Source of the DNA: Alphaproteobacteria bacterium
Lineage (GTDB): Bacteria; Pseudomonadota; Alphaproteobacteria; RF32; CAG-239
Assembly (NCBI GenBank): GCA_017645485.1
Contig: JAGCOI010000022.1
Location: 1 to 6,378, forward strand
DNA length: 6,378 nt
Reading direction: 5' to 3'
The position numbers and the translations under genes were made by a program. Numbering within the stretch: position 1 is the stretch's first letter; the number at the start of each line of letters is the position of its first letter. The notes beneath the pieces are model-generated. The model worked only from the letters and a program-made list of their open reading frames with translations, did no database searches and was not told the DNA's origin. Below are positions 5,988 to 6,378 of this stretch, piece after piece.

Positions 5988-6378
5988 CTTTTTTTTTACA
6001 ATCCAATCATCTAAAAACTGTAGCTGTTCTGACGTATGGAACCAATGTTCTCCGCCGTTCATAACCGTTACATCGGCACCGATTTTGGCGGCAAAATCTT
6101 CAATATCCTCTAATGACTGCAAATTGTCGCGACTGGCATATAAAATATGAGTTGGAAAACACCAATTTATCTGATTGTTTCGCACCCAGCTTAAATATTC
6201 CCAAGATAACGTTTCGCCGAATTCGGTTTGAATTATCCCTTTTTCCTGTAATTCTTCCTCACTCACGCCCGCCCAGTTCATCATGTTTTCAATCAAATGT
6301 TCCATATTGACAATCGGCGATACAAAAAATGCTTCTGAAATTTCTTTATCATTAAAGGAGTGCAGGGCAAAAAATGCA
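5943..6378 (-). CDS. Alpha/beta hydrolase, C-terminal part (5' end beyond window)
   Basis: The minus-strand frame stays open to the right edge. Translated from 6377, residues such as AFFALHSFNDKEI and EAFFVSPIVNMEHLIE precede the internal Met at 6305, and FFVSPIVNMEHL is the strand after the nucleophile helix in this family, so the Met is not the start. The visible 144 residues contain the acid, Asp in ILYASRDNLQS (codon 6126-6128), and the catalytic His in NGGEHWFHT (codon 6045-6047). The nucleophile Ser with its GxSxG lies outside the window. Such single-domain esterases or acylaminopeptidase-like enzymes cleave esters, thioesters or amides; the substrate is unknown. The domain appears to end at FLDDWIVKKK. 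The last 14 codons and the stop lie antisense to the acetyltransferase 3' end (45 bp overlap) and look like a read-through tail. A run of nine A in the coding strand (5997-5989) encodes part of the lysine stretch. Confidence 0.88.
   Translation of the reverse strand, partial: AFFALHSFNDKEISEAFFVSPIVNMEHLIENMMNWAGVSEEELQEKGIIQTEFGETLSWEYLSWVRNNQINWCFPTHILYASRDNLQSLEDIEDFAAKIGADVTVMNGGEHWFHTSEQLQFLDDWIVKKKLINFTDTSARNTIG

Noticed and set aside
1..6378. CRISPR array, insertion sequence or toxin-antitoxin/defence system
   Set aside because: No regularly spaced repeats, transposase, terminal repeats or defence-family motifs were found on either strand.

Overview
The window is compact, moderately AT-rich bacterial DNA (roughly 40% GC by eye) with short gaps, Shine-Dalgarno sites of AGGAG type and rho-independent terminators. 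One gene product has a classical Sec signal peptide and another an N-terminal membrane anchor, which suits a Gram-negative bacterium. A gut or host-associated proteobacterium is a reasonable guess, but no marker gene here fixes the taxon.

Region 1 (1-4673) is a six-gene, same-strand operon with gaps of 1 to 17 nt, closed by a strong terminator at 4647-4673. In order: an aldo/keto reductase (5' end cut by the window edge), a flavodoxin-fold NAD(P)H reductase with a compact CX2CX2CX5C iron-sulfur-type motif, a SnoaL/NTF2-like protein, a short-chain dehydrogenase with a long insert before the catalytic Tyr, an exported carboxymuconolactone-decarboxylase-like/cupin fusion, and a membrane-anchored metallo-beta-lactamase-fold hydrolase of the NAPE-PLD/UlaG type. 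Three oxidoreductases, a cyclase/isomerase-fold protein, a cupin and a hydrolase in one unit suggest stepwise reduction or detoxification of a small carbonyl, quinone or aromatic compound, with the last two proteins acting outside the cytoplasm. The substrate cannot be read from the sequence.

Region 2 (4674-4930) has no protein gene. It holds a cluster of small inverted repeats (4690-4800), a second strong terminator (4802-4830) and a good promoter candidate (4879-4907) for the next operon. The hairpin cluster could be a small RNA or the remnant of an inserted element.

Region 3 (4931-5987) is a two-gene unit: a complete low-molecular-weight protein tyrosine phosphatase and a left-handed beta-helix O-acetyltransferase interrupted by one in-frame TAA, so a pseudogene as it reads here. 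Region 4 (5943-6378, minus strand) is the C-terminal part of an alpha/beta hydrolase that converges on the acetyltransferase and overlaps its 3' end by 45 bp.

I see no CRISPR array, tRNA, rRNA, insertion sequence or convincing novel defence system. The points most worth a second look are the nonsense-interrupted acetyltransferase, the possible dual start (exported versus cytosolic) of the cupin fusion, the structured intergenic region, and the operon as an uncharacterised pathway.
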